41,562 nucleotides of DNA from Gilvimarinus agarilyticus (GCF_000832015.1 NZ_JXCJ01000001.1:1091002-1132563); one strand, 5' to 3'. Positions 9,989 to 19,098 are shown, numbered from the stretch's first letter. A program made the numbers and translations. Notes: generated by a model from the sequence alone, not told the origin.

Positions 9989-11058
9989 CCGATAATTTTT
10001 CGGCGGCCGTGCTCGATTGGTTTGATCGACATGGCCGCAAACATTTACCCTGGCAGCAAAACATCACTCCCTACCGTGTCTGGTTGTCTGAGATCATGCT
10101 GCAGCAGACCCAAGTTACCACGGTTATCCCTTACTTCGAGCGTTTTACCGAGCGCTTTCCGAGTGTTGCCGATTTAGCTGCGGCACCAGTGGATGACGTA
10201 CTGCACCTATGGACCGGGCTTGGCTATTACGCCCGCGCGCGCAACTTGCATCGCTGTGCCCAGCAAGTGGTGAATGATTTTGCCGGAGAATTTCCCTCCA
10301 CCGTAGACGAGCTAGCCTTGCTACCCGGTATTGGCGAGTCCACCGCCGGCGCCATAGTCAGTATCGCTTTTGGTAAAACCGCCACCATCTTAGATGGCAA
10401 TGTGAAACGGGTGCTCGCCCGCTATCACGCTATTGAAGGCTGGCCGGGCCAAAGTGGGCCGTTAAAGGCCTTGTGGCAGGTTGCGCGGCAGCACACGCCA
10501 GCCGAACGCTGCAACCACTACACCCAGGCGATGATGGATTTAGGGGCTACTGTGTGTACCCGCACCAAACCTCAGTGCGAGCGTTGTCCATTGGGCGATG
10601 GTTGCGTGGCACGCGCCACTGGCACCCAGTTACAGTACCCGGGTAAAAAGCCGAAAAAAGACAAGCCGGTTAAAGCCACCTATTTGCTCATGTTGCGCGC
10701 CCCCAGTGGTGATCTCTTGTTGCAACAGCGACCGCCGCAGGGTATCTGGGGGGGGCTATGGAGTTTTCCGGAGTTGGCGTTAGAGCAGTCGGTTACGCAA
10801 TACTGCGATCAGCATTACGGTGCGACGGGCGAGATCGAGTACTGGGATAGTTACCGCCACACGTTTAGCCACTATCATTTAGATATCACGCCGGTGCTAA
10901 TACAATTACCCGAGCCGGCGACCGGCGTTATGGCGCCCGGTAAGGCGCTTTGGTATAACGTCAGTCAGCCGCCCAATGTGGGGCTCGCTGCGCCGGTAAA
11001 ACGCCTGCTCGAGCAGCTACACCAATTGGCGCCACTGTCTGTTAACATGGCGCGGTAG
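9985..11058 (+). CDS. mutY: A/G-specific adenine DNA glycosylase
   Basis: MutY removes adenine mispaired with 8-oxoguanine. The 357 residues show catalytic E36 ([10 protein letters not shown]), the helix-hairpin-helix [13 protein letters not shown] (112-124), catalytic D137 in ILDGNVKR, and the 4Fe-4S loop C191-X6-C198-X2-C201-X5-C207. A NUDIX-like 8-oxoG recognition domain follows (about 225-345, with [20 protein letters not shown]). All key residues are present. It overlaps the AsmA gene by four bases (ATGA) and is followed 27 bases later by yggX, a pairing common in gammaproteobacteria and sensible because both deal with oxidative damage. Confidence 0.97.
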   Translation: MTDNFSAAVLDWFDRHGRKHLPWQQNITPYRVWLSEIMLQQTQVTTVIPYFERFTERFPSVADLAAAPVDDVLHLWTGLGYYARARNLHRCAQQVVNDFAGEFPSTVDELALLPGIGESTAGAIVSIAFGKTATILDGNVKRVLARYHAIEGWPGQSGPLKALWQVARQHTPAERCNHYTQAMMDLGATVCTRTKPQCERCPLGDGCVARATGTQLQYPGKKPKKDKPVKATYLLMLRAPSGDLLLQQRPPQGIWGGLWSFPELALEQSVTQYCDQHYGATGEIEYWDSYRHTFSHYHLDITPVLIQLPEPATGVMAPGKALWYNVSQPPNVGLAAPVKRLLEQLHQLAPLSVNMAR

Positions 11059-11085
11059 ATTTTTGCGTAGACATCAGGAGATTTT

Positions 11086-11364
11086 ATGAGCCGAACGGTC
11101 ATGTGCCGCAAGTACAAACAAGAGTTGCCGGGCCTTGCTCAGCCGCCGTTTCCTGGCCCCAAAGGCCAAGACGTTTACGATAACGTGAGCCAAAAAGCCT
11201 GGCAGGAGTGGATGAGCCACCAGACAATGCTCATCAACGAAAAACAATTAAACCTTATGGACACCGGCACCCGGGTCTATCTTGGTGAACAAATGACCAA
11301 GTTTTTGTCTGGGGAAGACTATGATGCCGCCGAAGGCTATGTTCCCCCCACAGAAGACAAATAA
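11086..11364 (+). CDS. yggX: Fe(2+)-trafficking / oxidative damage protection protein YggX
   Basis: The 92-residue protein matches YggX throughout: [17 protein letters not shown] with the conserved Cys7, [27 protein letters not shown], and [19 protein letters not shown]. The family protects Fe-S proteins and may pass iron to them. ATG at 11086 follows AGGAG (six-base spacing). It probably ends the asmA-mutY-yggX transcript; its upstream partner MutY is itself an Fe-S enzyme. Confidence 0.96.
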   Translation: MSRTVMCRKYKQELPGLAQPPFPGPKGQDVYDNVSQKAWQEWMSHQTMLINEKQLNLMDTGTRVYLGEQMTKFLSGEDYDAAEGYVPPTEDK

Positions 11365-11379
11365 TTTGCCTTTGACCCC

Positions 11380-11408
11380 TTGACTCAAAGCGACTCAAAC
11401 GGTTTAAT
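11380..11408 (+). promoter_or_regulatory. Sigma-70 promoter for tRNA-Phe
   Basis: TTGACT (11380-11385), 17 bases, then TTTAAT (11403-11408), followed by a GC-rich discriminator (GCGCC) of the kind seen at growth-rate-controlled stable RNA promoters. Predicted start is about 11415, giving a short 5' leader before the tRNA at 11451. Confidence 0.75.
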
Positions 11409-11450
11409 ACGCGCCTCTTGTGACAGCGGCTGCACAGCTGCCAACGCAAA

Positions 11451-11526
11451 GCCCAGATAGCTCAGTCGGTAGAGCAGTGGATTGAAAATCCTCGTGTCGG
11501 TGGTTCGATTCCGCCTCTGGGCACCA
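11451..11526 (+). tRNA. tRNA-Phe (GAA)
   Basis: The 76-base gene folds as a full cloverleaf: acceptor GCCCAGA/TCTGGGC, D stem GCTC/GAGC, anticodon GAA at 11484-11486 in loop TTGAAAA, T stem GGTGG/CCGCC with TTCGATT loop, and encoded CCA. The anticodon stem is GTGGA/TCCTC, which leaves a U-U opposition at positions 28 and 42; the usual form has a pair there. It is a single-gene unit with its own promoter and terminator. Confidence 0.97.
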
Positions 11527-11534
11527 TACAAGTT

Positions 11535-11566
11535 AAAAGGCTCGGTCTTCGGATCGGGCCTTTTTT
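11535..11566 (+). terminator. Intrinsic terminator with UUCG tetraloop after tRNA-Phe
   Basis: AAAAGGCTCGGTC (11535-11547), TTCG, GATCGGGCCTTTT (11552-11564) with two G-U pairs and a T-run. The C(UUCG)G loop is exceptionally stable. From here to 11738 I see no further feature. Confidence 0.9.
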
Positions 11567-11738
11567 GTATCTGCGGGTTTGGTTCGGGCGTAATCGATTC
11601 AGCTTTTTAGGGGGGAGCGGTTGATCTGAGTCTCAGGCCAGGCTGCTCTACCTACGTTTTAGCGTTGGTGCTTCTCCTCCTTTTGTATTTCCCCGCCGCT
11701 ATTCCATTCGTTTTTAATCCGCTCGTTGTTTTATTGGG

Positions 11739-12629
11739 TTAACCTGCCAGTTTAATGTCACGGGGTTTGTGTTTGGTGACTAAGGTGCCGAAGCAGGCTT
11801 TGGCCAGTTTACGGTTGTTGCGGCTTACGGGTACCCGCTGGCCGTTACTCATAATGCAGCAGGCGTCTTTGCCGGTTACGGCTAGGCGCTCGACGTGGGC
11901 TTTGGCCACCCAGTGAGAGCGGTGCACCTGTAGGCCGTCATCGTCAAAAGCCTCGGCGTAATATTTAAGGCTGCCGAGAATCATGGTTTTACCCAACGTT
12001 GTGTAGACATTGAGGTAGTGTAAATCTGATGAGATGAGAATAAGGTCCCGCCCCAAAATTTCGGGCAGGGCCGCAAAAAATTCATCGCGGCGAGCTTGCC
12101 GTTCATTGTTTAGCGTCTCATCGTTGGGGGGATCTTCCGGCGGTGTCGGTGGTGTGTTGAGTGTGGGCTTATTCAGCAATAGCGGTAAGTTGACTAAGCT
12201 CCAACCTGCCAGCACCAGCGGTAGCACCTGAAAAAACTCGCTAATCACGGCGTGCCAAGGGCCTTTCAAGGCGTATCGATCCCAGAAACTGTCGGGTGGG
12301 TCGGGCGGTATAAGTGAAGGTAATAACGCCTCAATGGCAAGATACGGCGCAGTGGCAATGGCGGCGCCTAATACACCGGTGGTTAGTAGTAACAACCACA
12401 GCGGCCAGCGCGCTGGGTGGGCGCGGCGTATGAGTAAGCTGACCAGTAGTATGGCGCACAGAGCGATACCAATATGCAGTATCCAAAAACACAACCGCGC
12501 AAGCAGCCCCAGGCCTTGAGAAGCCTCGGGCTCGACGATAGTAAACAGTAAACTCAGCAGCGCGCACACGCCTAACAAACTGGTGCGAATGGGGGCGACG
12601 CCTAATATAGTCCGGTCTATCACATGCAT
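11739..12629 (-). CDS. Membrane-anchored LytTR transcriptional regulator
   Basis: The 296-residue protein joins four predicted membrane helices (about 14-32, 42-67, 75-102, 130-152) to a Pro-rich cytoplasmic linker (153-180) and a C-terminal LytTR DNA-binding domain (about 190-283). LytTR features are LILISSDLHYLNVYT, LQVHRSHWVAKAHV and RVPVSRNNRK. There is no receiver domain, so it is not a classical response regulator; it looks like a one-component factor that senses through its membrane part. It is divergent from a TonB-dependent receptor gene, which it probably controls. ATG at 12629 lacks a strong ribosome-binding site. Confidence 0.85.
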   Translation of the reverse strand: MHVIDRTILGVAPIRTSLLGVCALLSLLFTIVEPEASQGLGLLARLCFWILHIGIALCAILLVSLLIRRAHPARWPLWLLLLTTGVLGAAIATAPYLAIEALLPSLIPPDPPDSFWDRYALKGPWHAVISEFFQVLPLVLAGWSLVNLPLLLNKPTLNTPPTPPEDPPNDETLNNERQARRDEFFAALPEILGRDLILISSDLHYLNVYTTLGKTMILGSLKYYAEAFDDDGLQVHRSHWVAKAHVERLAVTGKDACCIMSNGQRVPVSRNNRKLAKACFGTLVTKHKPRDIKLAG

Positions 12630-12681
12630 CGGCGGTTAAGTCCTTTTGCCTGATTTGTGCCTCTATTTTGGCAAATAACCC

Positions 12682-12711
12682 CGCAATTGTAAGGTTAATT
12701 TCATAAACGGT
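12682..12711 (-). promoter_or_regulatory. Candidate tandem LytTR binding site
   Basis: Reading the minus strand, ACCGTTTAT (12711-12703) fits the general LytTR half-site pattern, and ACAATTGCG (12690-12682) fits at seven of nine positions. They are direct repeats 21 bases apart, the usual spacing of about two helical turns. The second copy is degenerate, so this is tentative. Confidence 0.3.
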
Positions 12712-12793
12712 TGTTTTATTTCATCGGTGGTGGCGCGGTCAGCGGCTATCTCCTACTGTACTAATGGCCGTGTGTAAGCGGTTATTCGTCAGT

Positions 12794-12821
12794 GCTGCAT
12801 AATTATCACCATTAATGCAGC
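12794..12821. promoter_or_regulatory. Inverted repeat in the divergent LytTR/receptor promoter region
   Basis: GCTGCAT (12794-12800) and ATGCAGC (12815-12821) are perfect 7-base arms around 14 bases, 77 bases before the receptor start codon. The AT-rich core could be part of a promoter. It may be an operator; no regulator is identifiable from it. Confidence 0.4.
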
Positions 12822-12897
12822 GAGTAAGAACCGGGCGAGTCCCACTCCCGTATAGTCCGTCAGGTCATCCATTCTGGGTTTAAGGATAATACTCACT

Positions 12898-15288
12898 ATG
12901 AACATTGGTACGTTTCGTCCCCTTTGGGTAGCAGGACTCTTTATGACCGCGGTAGTCCCCGCGGTGGCGGCCGACTTACTGGTCGAGGTTCAGAATCAAA
13001 CCACGCTGCGCAGCTTAGCAAAAGCCCGGGTGGTGGTAACCGACCGGGCTGGACGCCAGCTTGAGGCTGAAAGTAGCCCTCAGGGCCGCGCTCGCTTTAG
13101 CGACTTGCCGCCGGGTTTATACGAGGTGCTGATTACCCAACCGAGTTACAACAGTGTGCGGCTGCCGAGTGTGCGTGTGGTGGAAGATAAAACCACACCG
13201 ATTAATGTCGCGTTGTTGGCGGCCCCCAGTGGTGTGGAGGAGGTGCTGATTTTAGGTAGCAGTAGCCAGGGGCAATGGCTGAGTTCGGCCGGGGCGACAG
13301 AGCTCGATCGCGAGGCGCTGCGCAGCTCGGCCGGTAGTGGCGGGGATGTGCTGCGCGCGCTGGATGGTTTGCCTGGGTTGTTCTCCGATGGTGAATACTC
13401 CAGCTTTACCGTGCGAGGTAACGGCCCGCGTGATAACCAAATATTGGTGGATGGCGTACCCTTTGATAGCGTGGTGCACTTTAGCGACAATTTTGGCGAG
13501 CTAGAGGACGTAGAGGGCGGCGGGCGCTACAGCGTGTTTGCGCCTAATACCATTGGCAAAGCGGACTTTCAGCCCGGAGGCTGGTCGGCTGCTTACGGTG
13601 GGCGAGCCGGCTCTTTGTTGCAGCTAGAGGTGGCCGAGGGTAACCCCGAGACACCCTCGTACAGTGCCCGGATCGATATAGCCGGGCTCGAGGTGGGCTA
13701 CGATGGGCCGACGGGGGTACTGGATAACACCAGCATGCTGTTTTCGGCGCGGCAACTTAATTTTGGCCGGCTGTTTGAAATGGTGGGGCTGGACGACGTG
13801 GGTGAGCCCGAGCTTACCGATATCATTTTAAAAACCACCACCGAGTTTGACAGCGGTGATACGTTTAATTTTCTGGCGATTTACGCCCCGGAAGAATACA
13901 CCCGCGACATTAACCATGTGCTGGCCTCGGACGAAGACGAGCCGGGTAATTTTGAAGATGTTGGGCTGGTTTCTCAATCGGCGGACAACACTTTAGTGTC
14001 ACTTAGCTGGACGCACTTATTGGGTGAGAGCGCCGACTTAACCAACCGTTTGTACTATCGCCATTACGGTGAAGACTCGCAAAGCGGTGAGGCCTATCCG
14101 GATTTAGTCTCACTGGATACGCCGGCGTCTGATGTGCCGCAGCGCTTTCCTATTATTACCTCAAAACGCGATGAATCTGAAATCGGATGGCGGCTGGACT
14201 TTGGCTATGACAATGTCCTGGGGCGCTTCAATGCCGGGCTGCGAGTATTGCAGCTGGACTTAGACCTTGGGTTGGCACTGGACGATGACTGGATTCGCTA
14301 CGAGTACGATCAATCTGATTATCGCCCTTCGCCCGAGCAAAAGTATATTGTGTTAACGCCCGAGTCTCTCGATTCCAGCTATTCCGATAAATCCGTGCAG
14401 TACGCAGGCTACCTTGAGCAAAACATGGCGATGGGGCCGGTGGATATGCGTGCCGGGCTACGTTTTGATGCTGACGAGCTGACCGGCCACGATGCCGTTT
14501 CGCCGCGCTTAGGTGCATCCTGGCCCTTGGGCGAGTCTGTTACCTTAACGGCGACAGCTGGCCGTTACTTACAGGCCCCGCGCATCGATGAGCTGGCGAT
14601 TGACTCGGCCAACACGGACCTCGATTTTGAAAAAATTGATCAGCTAACCGTGGGCATGAGCTACCGCTACAGCGATAACATCGAGATTTTTATTGAGCCT
14701 TACTATCAATCTATTAGTGATCGAATCGTTCAGCTCGATGGAGTCAATCAAACTTACGGCAATACTGGCGAGGGCACCTCGTTTGGGGTAGATACGGCGA
14801 TAACCCGCTACTTTGCTAATGGCTGGTCGGCCAGTGCCACGTATTCGTACAACGACGCCGTTTATAAAGACTCGGCACAAGGCGAAGAATACGATGCCGA
14901 TTACAATCGCCCTCACGCGTTTAGTTTGGGTGGCGTGTGGGAGATCAACCAACGCTGGAAAGTTTCCAGCCGGGTGAAATGGGCCTCGGGCCCGCCGTTT
15001 GGTGATTTTATTGTCAACGATAACGTATTGGGTGACGGTGAACCACTGCGCTACAGCAAAGAGACTATTAGCAATAATACCGAGCGCTACGGCAGCTACA
15101 GCTCGGTTAATGTTCGAATCGATTACCGCCGCGACTTAGGTCCGATGGATGTGATTGCTTTTGTCGACATCATCAATTTATTGGGGGCCGAAAACCCCAA
15201 CAACAGCGAGTTTAACGAGCGCACCGGCGAAGATGCCCCCGAGGAGGGCTCGATGTTGCCACTGCTAGGGTTGCGGTTTGAGTGGTAA
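12898..15288 (+). CDS. TonB-dependent receptor with carboxypeptidase-regulatory-like N-domain
   Basis: The 796-residue outer-membrane transporter has a signal peptide (cleavage near residues 24-25), a carboxypeptidase-regulatory-like domain (about 27-108), a TonB-box-like segment (VEEVLILGS, 113-121), a plug domain with LDGLPGLF, TVRGNGPRDNQILVDGVPF, and a 22-strand-type barrel ending in the aromatic LRFEW terminus. The ligand cannot be told from sequence; no FecA-type signalling domain is present. The gene is monocistronic. AAGGA at 12882-12886 precedes ATG with a rather long 11-base spacing. Divergence from a membrane LytTR regulator suggests dedicated control. Confidence 0.9.
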   Translation: MNIGTFRPLWVAGLFMTAVVPAVAADLLVEVQNQTTLRSLAKARVVVTDRAGRQLEAESSPQGRARFSDLPPGLYEVLITQPSYNSVRLPSVRVVEDKTTPINVALLAAPSGVEEVLILGSSSQGQWLSSAGATELDREALRSSAGSGGDVLRALDGLPGLFSDGEYSSFTVRGNGPRDNQILVDGVPFDSVVHFSDNFGELEDVEGGGRYSVFAPNTIGKADFQPGGWSAAYGGRAGSLLQLEVAEGNPETPSYSARIDIAGLEVGYDGPTGVLDNTSMLFSARQLNFGRLFEMVGLDDVGEPELTDIILKTTTEFDSGDTFNFLAIYAPEEYTRDINHVLASDEDEPGNFEDVGLVSQSADNTLVSLSWTHLLGESADLTNRLYYRHYGEDSQSGEAYPDLVSLDTPASDVPQRFPIITSKRDESEIGWRLDFGYDNVLGRFNAGLRVLQLDLDLGLALDDDWIRYEYDQSDYRPSPEQKYIVLTPESLDSSYSDKSVQYAGYLEQNMAMGPVDMRAGLRFDADELTGHDAVSPRLGASWPLGESVTLTATAGRYLQAPRIDELAIDSANTDLDFEKIDQLTVGMSYRYSDNIEIFIEPYYQSISDRIVQLDGVNQTYGNTGEGTSFGVDTAITRYFANGWSASATYSYNDAVYKDSAQGEEYDADYNRPHAFSLGGVWEINQRWKVSSRVKWASGPPFGDFIVNDNVLGDGEPLRYSKETISNNTERYGSYSSVNVRIDYRRDLGPMDVIAFVDIINLLGAENPNNSEFNERTGEDAPEEGSMLPLLGLRFEW

Positions 15289-15301
15289 GGCGTGTTGCGC
15301 C

Positions 15302-15341
15302 CCCGAGATGACGGCGAGTAATCATGTGCCGTCACCTCGGG
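15302..15341. terminator. Long hairpin between convergent receptor and carboxylase genes
   Basis: CCCGAG and TGACGGC (15302-15315) pair with GCCGTCA and CTCGGG (15328-15341) across one A-C mismatch and a 12-base loop. No clear T-run follows on either strand, so it may end transcripts by structure, by Rho, or merely protect 3' ends. Confidence 0.55.
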
Positions 15342-15368
15342 TTGCCAAGTGGTGTTAAGGTGCGGGGC

Positions 15369-18300
15369 TTATTCTGTTAACACCACTAATGTTTGCCCAG
15401 GTTTAACACCGCCACCGGGCTTTTTAAGCAACTGTTTGACTTGACCGGCGACAGGGGCGGTGATGTTGATCTCCATTTTCATGGATTCCAGTATCAGTAA
15501 CGTTTGCCCCGCCTCTACAGTATCGCCTACCTCGACGTTTAATTGCCAAACGCTACCCGATACTGAGCTGTCGACTGGTGTGTCGCCCTCACCGAGGTCG
15601 AGTTCGTCTTCGCTATCGGTCTGCTCCATAGGGGTGAAGTTAAATTGCCCATCGCGGTGCCAGCGGGCCAATTCGTCATCAAACGCTTGTTGCCGTGTAG
15701 CGTTAAAGCGCTCGATCTCGACGCTGTCGGCGGCGATATTTGCCTCGTAATCGGCCAGGCTAAACTCGGTGTGTTCGATGGTCAGCGGGTATTGCCCACG
15801 GGGAAAATCTTGGCGAATTTGTTTTAGCTCATCACTGCTTACAGGGTAAAACTTGACCTGATCAAAAAAGCGCAGCAGCCAGGGCTGTTCAAACTCTTTG
15901 GTGGTTCGGTAGCGGTTCCACATTTGCAATGTGCGGCCCACAAACTGATAACCGCCGGGGCCTTCCATACCGTATACGCACATATAGGCGCCGCCGATAC
16001 CCACAGAATTTTCGGCTGTCCAGGTGCGCGCCGGGTTGTATTTGGTGGTCACCAAACGGTGGCGTGGGTCCATGGGGGTGGCTACTGGTGCGCCAAGGTA
16101 AACATCGCCTAAGCCCATCACCAGATAGGATGCCTCAAAGACGATTTTTTTCACATCATCGATGCTATCCAGTCCATTAATACGACGGATAAATTCTAAA
16201 TTCGAGGGGCACCAGGGCGCGCCGGGGCGTACGCTTTGTTGGTATTTTTCGATTGCCAGTTGGCAGGCTTCGTCATCCCACGATAACGGAATATGCACGA
16301 TGCGCGAGGGAACACTTAGGTTGGCAATTTGCGTCGCCAAGTAGCGCTCGCCTTGTTGCAAATGCGCCAATAGAGATTCCAGCGATAAGGCTTGGCTGTC
16401 GTAATGAATTTGCAGCGAGCGAATACCCGGCGTGAGCTCACGCATGCCTTGCAAAGGATTTTCTTGCAGCCATTGCATTAAAGCGTGGGCACGAAAGCGC
16501 AGTTTAATGTCTAGCTGCAGCGGGCCGTACTCGACCAACAAGAAGTGATCACCGGCGGCGCGATAGCAAATGTCTTCGCCGACCTCGTCAGCGCTTAGCT
16601 CGCCAACAATGGGTGAGGGCAGGGCGTCGGTGCTCACCTTGTCCTCAAAGGCTAAAGGAAGAACCTCAAGCGAGTTAATGGTGTTTTGTTGCCAGCGCTC
16701 TATATCAACGGCCTGTGCCACGGTAACCGGTACAAATCGAATGGTGTCGCCGGCGCGTAATTGCCCCAGCTTCCAGTGGTCGGCGGTGATAACCGTGGCA
16801 GGGCAGACAAAGCCGCCGAGCGAGGGACCGTCGGGGCCTAGAATCACGGGCATGTCGCCGGTAAAGTCGACGGTACCAAAAGCGTAGGCGTTGTCGTGAA
16901 TGTTGGACGGGTGCATGCCTGCCTCACCGCCGGTGGTGCGGGCCCATTCGGGTTTGGGGCCATTCAGGCGCACACCGGTACGGCTGGAGTTATAGTGCAC
17001 TTCCCAATCGGTGGAAAAAAATGTTTCGATATCGCTGGGGGTAAAAAATTCAGGTGCGCCGTGGGGGCCGTAAATAACGCGCAACTCCCACTGGTTGCTA
17101 ATGCTGGGTTTAAGGGCATCGGGCAAGCTATTGGCTGCGCTATTGTTTGTTGGGTTGGCGCTAGCGTGGCATTTTAAAACATCGCCGGCTAATAACGCGC
17201 GACCGTTGTGGCCGCCAAATTGGCCGAGTGTAAACGTGGATTTTGAACCTAGGTAATCTGGGCAATCGATACCACCTGCAACCGCCAGATAGGCGCGTGC
17301 ACCTTGTTCGCTAACCCGGCCAAGGTGTAGCGTTTGTCCGGCCGATACCGTAAACGGCTGCCAGTTTGGTACGGCATTGCCATCGAGCTTGGCGTCGATC
17401 TCGGCACCGGTTAATACGCACCGGGTATCAAATCCGAATTGGAGTGTTGGCCCCTGTACGGTAATTTCAAGCGCGGCGGCATCGGCGGCATTATCGAGTA
17501 AGCGGTTGGCGATCCGGAAACTGTAGTTGTCGAACGGGCCCGAGGGCGGTACACCAATGTCCCAGTAGCCGCTGCGGCCGGGAAAGTCCTGGATTGTGGT
17601 TTGCGTGCCGCCACTTAAAATATCAATGCGTGCCTCAGAGAATGCACGTTCATTTAGGTAGCGTGTGGTAATTTCACCCTTAATAAAAATCGGTTCGCGC
17701 AACAGCTCCGTGACATAGTCTTTGTTAGTTTGAATACCGTACAGTGAGCTGCCTAACAGACTGGCTTCGAGCAAGTCTACGGCTTGATCCCGGTTGCTGG
17801 ATTTAGCGATAACTTTGGCCAGCATTGGGTCAAAGTAGGGTGAAATCTCTAAACCGGATTCGATCCAGTGGTCGATACGCAGTACGTCGTCTGCTTTGCG
17901 AAAGGTCTCAGGCCATTTAACCTCACTTAATAACCCCGCACAGGGCTGAAAGTTTTTTACCGGATCTTCGGCATACAGCCGTACTTGGATGGCGTGCCCT
18001 TGGGGGATAAGGGTGCTGTGCTCTTGAGCAAGGTCCGCTAGCTGGCCGGCGGCCAGACGAATCATCCAGCTGACCAAGTCAGCACCCCATACCTCTTCGG
18101 TGACGCCGTGCTCTACTTGAAGGCGCGTGTTTACCTCTAGAAAGTAAAACTTTTCATCCTGCGCATCGTAAATATACTCAACGGTTCCGGCACCACGGTA
18201 TTGTACGGCGGCTAATAGATGTGCGGCGGTTTGGTGCATTTGTTCACGCACAACTTGTGGCAGGTTGGGGGCGGGGCACTCTTCAATGACTTTTTGATTG

Positions 18301-18998
18301 CGTCGCTGGCTCGAGCAGTCGCGCTCACCCAGGGCTACGGCGTGGCCTTTACCGTCACCAAAAACCTGTACTTCAATATGACGTGCCTGACCGATAAATT
18401 TTTCTAGAAATACGCGGTCATCTGAGAAGTTATTAGCCCCGAGTTGGCGAACTGCGTCAAAGCTTTCGCGCAGCTCGGATTCACTGTTGCACAGCTTCAT
18501 GCCAATGCCGCCGCCGCCAGCGCTGCTTTTAAGCATAACCGGGTAGCCGATCCCGTCGGCCTGTGCGCAGGCCTCGTCCAAACTTAGTAGCAAGTCGGTG
18601 CCTGGTACCAGCGGCACCTGATTTTGTTCGGCAATTTCGCGGGCGCTGTGCTTTAAGCCGAATACTTCCATCTGCTCAGGGGTAGGGCCGATAAAGGCAA
18701 TCCCTGCCGCTTCGCACTTGGCGACAAAGCCTGGGTTCTCACTTAAAAAACCGTAGCCGGGGTGAATGGCTTGCGCCCCCGTTTTTACGGCGATGGCAAT
18801 AATTTGCTCTTGATCGAGATAGGTTTGGCTCGCGCTACCTTCACCTAAACTGTAGGATTCGTCCGCGTGGCTAACATGCAAGCTGCCGGCATCGGCCTCA
18901 GAGTAAACCGCAACGGATTGGATGTTCATTTGTTTTAAGGTGCGGATAATACGTACGGCAATGGCACCGCGATTGGCAATCAGTACTTTGCTAAACAT
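15369..18998 (-). CDS. Guanidine carboxylase (urea carboxylase family, biotin-dependent)
   Basis: The 1209-residue protein has a biotin carboxylase half (1-450: HPGYGFLSEN, ATP-grasp loop SSAGGGGIGMK at 158-168, EVNTRLQVEH at 288-297), KipA/KipI-like carboxyltransferase domains (about 457-1085), and a C-terminal biotinyl domain with biotin-accepting K1174 in ESMKMEI. The family carboxylates urea or guanidine using ATP and bicarbonate. The riboswitch and DUF1989 partners upstream argue for guanidine as the real substrate, giving carboxyguanidine. ATG at 18998 is preceded by GGGAG with six bases; the open frame continues 22 codons upstream without similarity. It is the last gene of the operon; allophanate hydrolase does not follow. 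Family certain, substrate inferred. Confidence 0.92.
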   Translation of the reverse strand: MFSKVLIANRGAIAVRIIRTLKQMNIQSVAVYSEADAGSLHVSHADESYSLGEGSASQTYLDQEQIIAIAVKTGAQAIHPGYGFLSENPGFVAKCEAAGIAFIGPTPEQMEVFGLKHSAREIAEQNQVPLVPGTDLLLSLDEACAQADGIGYPVMLKSSAGGGGIGMKLCNSESELRESFDAVRQLGANNFSDDRVFLEKFIGQARHIEVQVFGDGKGHAVALGERDCSSQRRNQKVIEECPAPNLPQVVREQMHQTAAHLLAAVQYRGAGTVEYIYDAQDEKFYFLEVNTRLQVEHGVTEEVWGADLVSWMIRLAAGQLADLAQEHSTLIPQGHAIQVRLYAEDPVKNFQPCAGLLSEVKWPETFRKADDVLRIDHWIESGLEISPYFDPMLAKVIAKSSNRDQAVDLLEASLLGSSLYGIQTNKDYVTELLREPIFIKGEITTRYLNERAFSEARIDILSGGTQTTIQDFPGRSGYWDIGVPPSGPFDNYSFRIANRLLDNAADAAALEITVQGPTLQFGFDTRCVLTGAEIDAKLDGNAVPNWQPFTVSAGQTLHLGRVSEQGARAYLAVAGGIDCPDYLGSKSTFTLGQFGGHNGRALLAGDVLKCHASANPTNNSAANSLPDALKPSISNQWELRVIYGPHGAPEFFTPSDIETFFSTDWEVHYNSSRTGVRLNGPKPEWARTTGGEAGMHPSNIHDNAYAFGTVDFTGDMPVILGPDGPSLGGFVCPATVITADHWKLGQLRAGDTIRFVPVTVAQAVDIERWQQNTINSLEVLPLAFEDKVSTDALPSPIVGELSADEVGEDICYRAAGDHFLLVEYGPLQLDIKLRFRAHALMQWLQENPLQGMRELTPGIRSLQIHYDSQALSLESLLAHLQQGERYLATQIANLSVPSRIVHIPLSWDDEACQLAIEKYQQSVRPGAPWCPSNLEFIRRINGLDSIDDVKKIVFEASYLVMGLGDVYLGAPVATPMDPRHRLVTTKYNPARTWTAENSVGIGGAYMCVYGMEGPGGYQFVGRTLQMWNRYRTTKEFEQPWLLRFFDQVKFYPVSSDELKQIRQDFPRGQYPLTIEHTEFSLADYEANIAADSVEIERFNATRQQAFDDELARWHRDGQFNFTPMEQTDSEDELDLGEGDTPVDSSVSGSVWQLNVEVGDTVEAGQTLLILESMKMEINITAPVAGQVKQLLKKPGGGVKPGQTLVVLTE

Positions 18999-19036
18999 GA
19001 GCTTCTCCCGCGGGTCGTCCCGGGCTGTGCGGTTGG

Positions 19037-19054
19037 GTAGAGGTCGTCCTCTAC
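19037..19054 (-). other. Intercistronic hairpin before the carboxylase gene
   Basis: GTAGAGG and CCTCTAC flank a 4-base loop in the 100-base gap between the 213-residue deiminase-type gene and the carboxylase gene. With no T-run it is unlikely to terminate; it may influence processing or the relative yield of the large last gene. Confidence 0.5.
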
Positions 19055-19098
19055 GGCACGTCAAATTAAAAATGTGTGTGACTAAGGTGCGGCAATCA

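Noticed and set aside
18999-19064. 22-residue N-terminal extension of the carboxylase
   Set aside because: Biotin carboxylase family similarity starts at MFSKVLIANRG, directly after a good GGGAG site at 18998.
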